Shown here: one piece after another, positions 12,595 to 14,007 of the stretch
Numbering within the stretch: the first letter of the stretch is position 1
Layout: every line of letters begins with the position of its first letter
Assembly (NCBI GenBank): GCA_910583945.1
Contig: CAJTYF010000040.1
Coordinates: 1 to 14,007 of the forward strand
From: an uncultured Bacilli bacterium
Lineage (GTDB): Bacteria > Bacillota_I > Bacilli_A > RF39 > UBA660
DNA: 14,007 nt
Reading direction: 5' to 3'
The notes under the pieces: model-generated
Seen by the model: only the letters and a program-made list of their open reading frames with translations
What the model was told of the DNA's origin: nothing
Database searches by the model: none
Program-made: the position numbers and the translations under genes

Positions 12595-12603
12595 TGGTAA
12601 AAT
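12595..12603 (+). promoter_or_regulatory. Extended -10 promoter before the truncated recombinase
   Basis: TG (12595-12596), one base, TAAAAT (12598-12603), then AAAAGGAGG ending at 12625. Unlike the intact recombinase, no terminator stands between promoter and gene. Confidence 0.45.
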
Positions 12604-12634
12604 GCTTAAATCCTTGAAAAGGAGGAAATGAATA

Positions 12635-12929
12635 TTGAATAAGAAGAATGCAGCAATCTATTGTCGTGTCAGTACAGAAGATCAGGCTCGTGAAGGCTTT
12701 AGTTTACCAGAACAAAGAGAACGATTAGAAGCAATGTGTAAGTATAAGGGTTACGAAATATATGATTACTATGAAGATACTAGAATCAGTGCTAAAACAG
12801 GAAATAAAAGACCAGAATTTGATAGAATGTTAGATGATATAAAAGCAAAAAGATATTACACCCATTGATAATAATATTGATTACCGACCTAAAGAAAATA
12901 AAAAGGATAGAGAGGATTTTGAAAGATAA
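12635..12929 (+). pseudogene. Truncated serine recombinase remnant
   Basis: The TTG at 12635 (GGAGG 9 bp upstream) opens 77 residues ending at TGA 12866-12868: IYCRVSTEDQAREGFSLPEQ with the catalytic Ser, then GYEIYDYYEDTRISAKTGNKRPEFDRMLDDIKAK. It is closely similar to residues 10-72 of the intact recombinase at 9189. It breaks off just where the next core strand (NTIVVLKLDRLTR) should begin, and the rest of the catalytic domain, the recombinase domain and the zinc ribbon are missing. In another frame, ATTGATAAT onward reads IDNNIDYRPKENKKDREDFER to a stop at 12927-12929, which may be the leftover C-terminal end after an internal deletion. The product cannot be an active recombinase. Confidence 0.85.
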
Positions 12930-12950
12930 TGAAAAATTCAATGGAAAATA

Positions 12951-12959
12951 TGCTATAAT
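12951..12959 (+). promoter_or_regulatory. Extended -10 promoter of the P-loop protein gene
   Basis: TG (12951-12952), C, TATAAT (12954-12959), 23 bp before the ATG; ribosome binding site TGAGGT at 12971-12976. Confidence 0.65.
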
Positions 12960-12982
12960 GAGATTGTAAGTGAGGTTTAATA

Positions 12983-13939
12983 ATGGCAGATGCACAATTA
13001 ATAAAAGAAAAAATAAATGTAGGTGAAAATGTAGAAGAAGTAATAGATAAAATACATACTAAAATAAATGAGTGTAATGAAAAAGTCATAGTATTAAAAG
13101 GTGTAAGAGGAAGTGGAAGAACTACCGTTCTATTATCAAAAGAAGCAAAAAATCAAGTAGGAAAAGAAATTAATGTATATAATCATTTTGAACATGCAGG
13201 ATTTGGTGTTACAAGTAAAGATGTGGGTATAGATTTTATTAAACATAAATTTGAATTAGAAATGACTAGTGTACTATTAAAATATCTAATTTCAAATGGA
13301 ATTTTTGATAAGCGTACTGAAATTATAAAAGAAGAAGTAAGAAAATTAAGAAAATTATTTGTTTATGATATAAATTGTCTTGGTATTAATGGAGATTTTA
13401 AATCAGAAATAATAAAACCAGGTCATTATACAGAATATTTAGTAAAAGAAATTAGAAGTATATATTATCCTCAAAAATTTTCGCTTTTAGTGGATCGTTT
13501 CGATTGGATGTTTAATCGTAGTATTGAAGCACAGGAATGTATTCGAGATTATTTTCCTCTTTTTGATCAAGTGGTACTTACAACAGATGATGAGACCTAT
13601 GCTTCTAAATATCCTATAATAGCAGTAAATTATGGAAGAGAAAAAGAAGTGGTAAAAGAGATTATAAGAAAGTATGTGGATACAACAAATAATAGAAAAA
13701 GTGTTGAAGAACGATTAGATTTAACCTATATTTCAGAAGAAACAATTGATTACATAGTAGAAAAAGCAAATGGAGATATTGAAGTTATACTACAAACTAT
13801 AAAAAATCTATATTCTTATTTTCCTTGTTATCCAGAAGAAGAGATAAATGTTGCATTAAAAATGGAAATAATGGATCAAGTAAGAAAAAGACAAAAAATA
13901 AAATTACCTGAAAATTTACGCCCTAAATTTTATGTGTAA
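12983..13939 (+). CDS. P-loop NTPase-like protein with Arg in the Walker A motif
   Basis: Predicted 318 residues. After an N-terminal helix comes strand KVIVLKG and the loop GVRGSGRTT (residues 40-48), a Walker A shape (GxxxxGK[ST]) in which the usual Lys is Arg46. A Walker B-like strand FSLLVDRFD (166-174; Asp171, Asp174) and a sensor-like strand QVVLTTDDE (196-204) follow at the expected spacing, so the fold is probably AAA+/STAND or ORC-like. The C-terminal third is helical, with a possible winged-helix or lid region (YISEETIDYIVEKANGDIEVILQTIKNLY), as in the lid of AAA+ proteins. No effector or transmembrane domain is visible. It has its own promoter and follows the decayed recombinase. 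It could be an element-borne regulator, a replication or transposition helper, or an orphan; I cannot decide. The last 68 bp of the window hold no recognisable gene. Confidence 0.75.
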   Translation: MADAQLIKEKINVGENVEEVIDKIHTKINECNEKVIVLKGVRGSGRTTVLLSKEAKNQVGKEINVYNHFEHAGFGVTSKDVGIDFIKHKFELEMTSVLLKYLISNGIFDKRTEIIKEEVRKLRKLFVYDINCLGINGDFKSEIIKPGHYTEYLVKEIRSIYYPQKFSLLVDRFDWMFNRSIEAQECIRDYFPLFDQVVLTTDDETYASKYPIIAVNYGREKEVVKEIIRKYVDTTNNRKSVEERLDLTYISEETIDYIVEKANGDIEVILQTIKNLYSYFPCYPEEEINVALKMEIMDQVRKRQKIKLPENLRPKFYV

Positions 13940-14007
13940 AATTAATTTTAACCTTTAAGTTCCGGCAAAAATCAGAAAAGGAAAGAAATAAAGTTAAGTA
14001 AATAAAG

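Noticed and set aside
8547..13982. Target-site duplication of the tRNA-Phe 3' end marking an integrated element
   Set aside because: I found no second copy of the tRNA-Phe 3' end in the window; serine recombinases also do not usually use tRNA ends.

Overview
The window is AT-rich, uses TGA as a stop (for example in the NifU-like gene), and reads as a piece of a Bacillota chromosome. The order yunB, yutD, yutH, yutI matches genes that, from memory, lie close together in Bacillus subtilis. yunB and yutH are sporulation or spore-coat genes, so the host is a spore former or a close descendant of one, in or near Bacilli. The phage-type protein at the left edge belongs to a family I associate with prophages of gut Firmicutes. 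Many promoters are extended -10 sites (TGnTATAAT).

Layout: (1) 1-758 is the 3' part of a phage-type structural protein, ending in a bidirectional terminator. (2) 782-1114 (-) is a one-cluster ferredoxin with an unusual seven-cysteine tail. (3) 1228-6419 (+) is a sporulation-flavoured block: an unknown charged protein with a C-terminal membrane anchor, YunB, a second C-terminally anchored unknown, YutD, an unknown protein with three 55-residue tandem repeats and a coiled-coil end, and YutH. (4) 6414-6638 (-) is a small NifU-like Fe-S carrier, convergent with yutH and divergent from a YugI/CvfD-type S1 protein at 6711-7073. (5) 7124-7855 holds a gene that appears split by a +1 frameshift and a 59-residue unknown. 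(6) 7947-8546 holds tRNA-Leu(TAA) on the minus strand, divergent from a tRNA operon Ser(TGA)-fMet(CAT)-Asp(GTC)-Phe(GAA).

Directly after tRNA-Phe the character changes to an accessory island (8547 to at least 13939). It holds a small protein of a family I call YIEPH, a large serine recombinase behind a leader-peptide/terminator region, a 365-bp intergenic region full of repeats and hairpins, a membrane-anchored unknown protein, then a decayed second copy of the first module (a frameshifted YIEPH paralogue followed by a truncated serine recombinase), and finally a P-loop NTPase-like protein with Arg in place of the Walker A Lys.

The core genes are ordinary housekeeping, sporulation and Fe-S functions. 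The most interesting part is the island: two copies of a [YIEPH protein + serine recombinase] pair, one apparently intact and one decaying, with possible RNA-level control of the intact recombinase and candidate att or transfer-origin DNA just 3' of it. No relaxase, capsid, replication or cas gene is visible, so the element is either a remnant or continues beyond the right edge.
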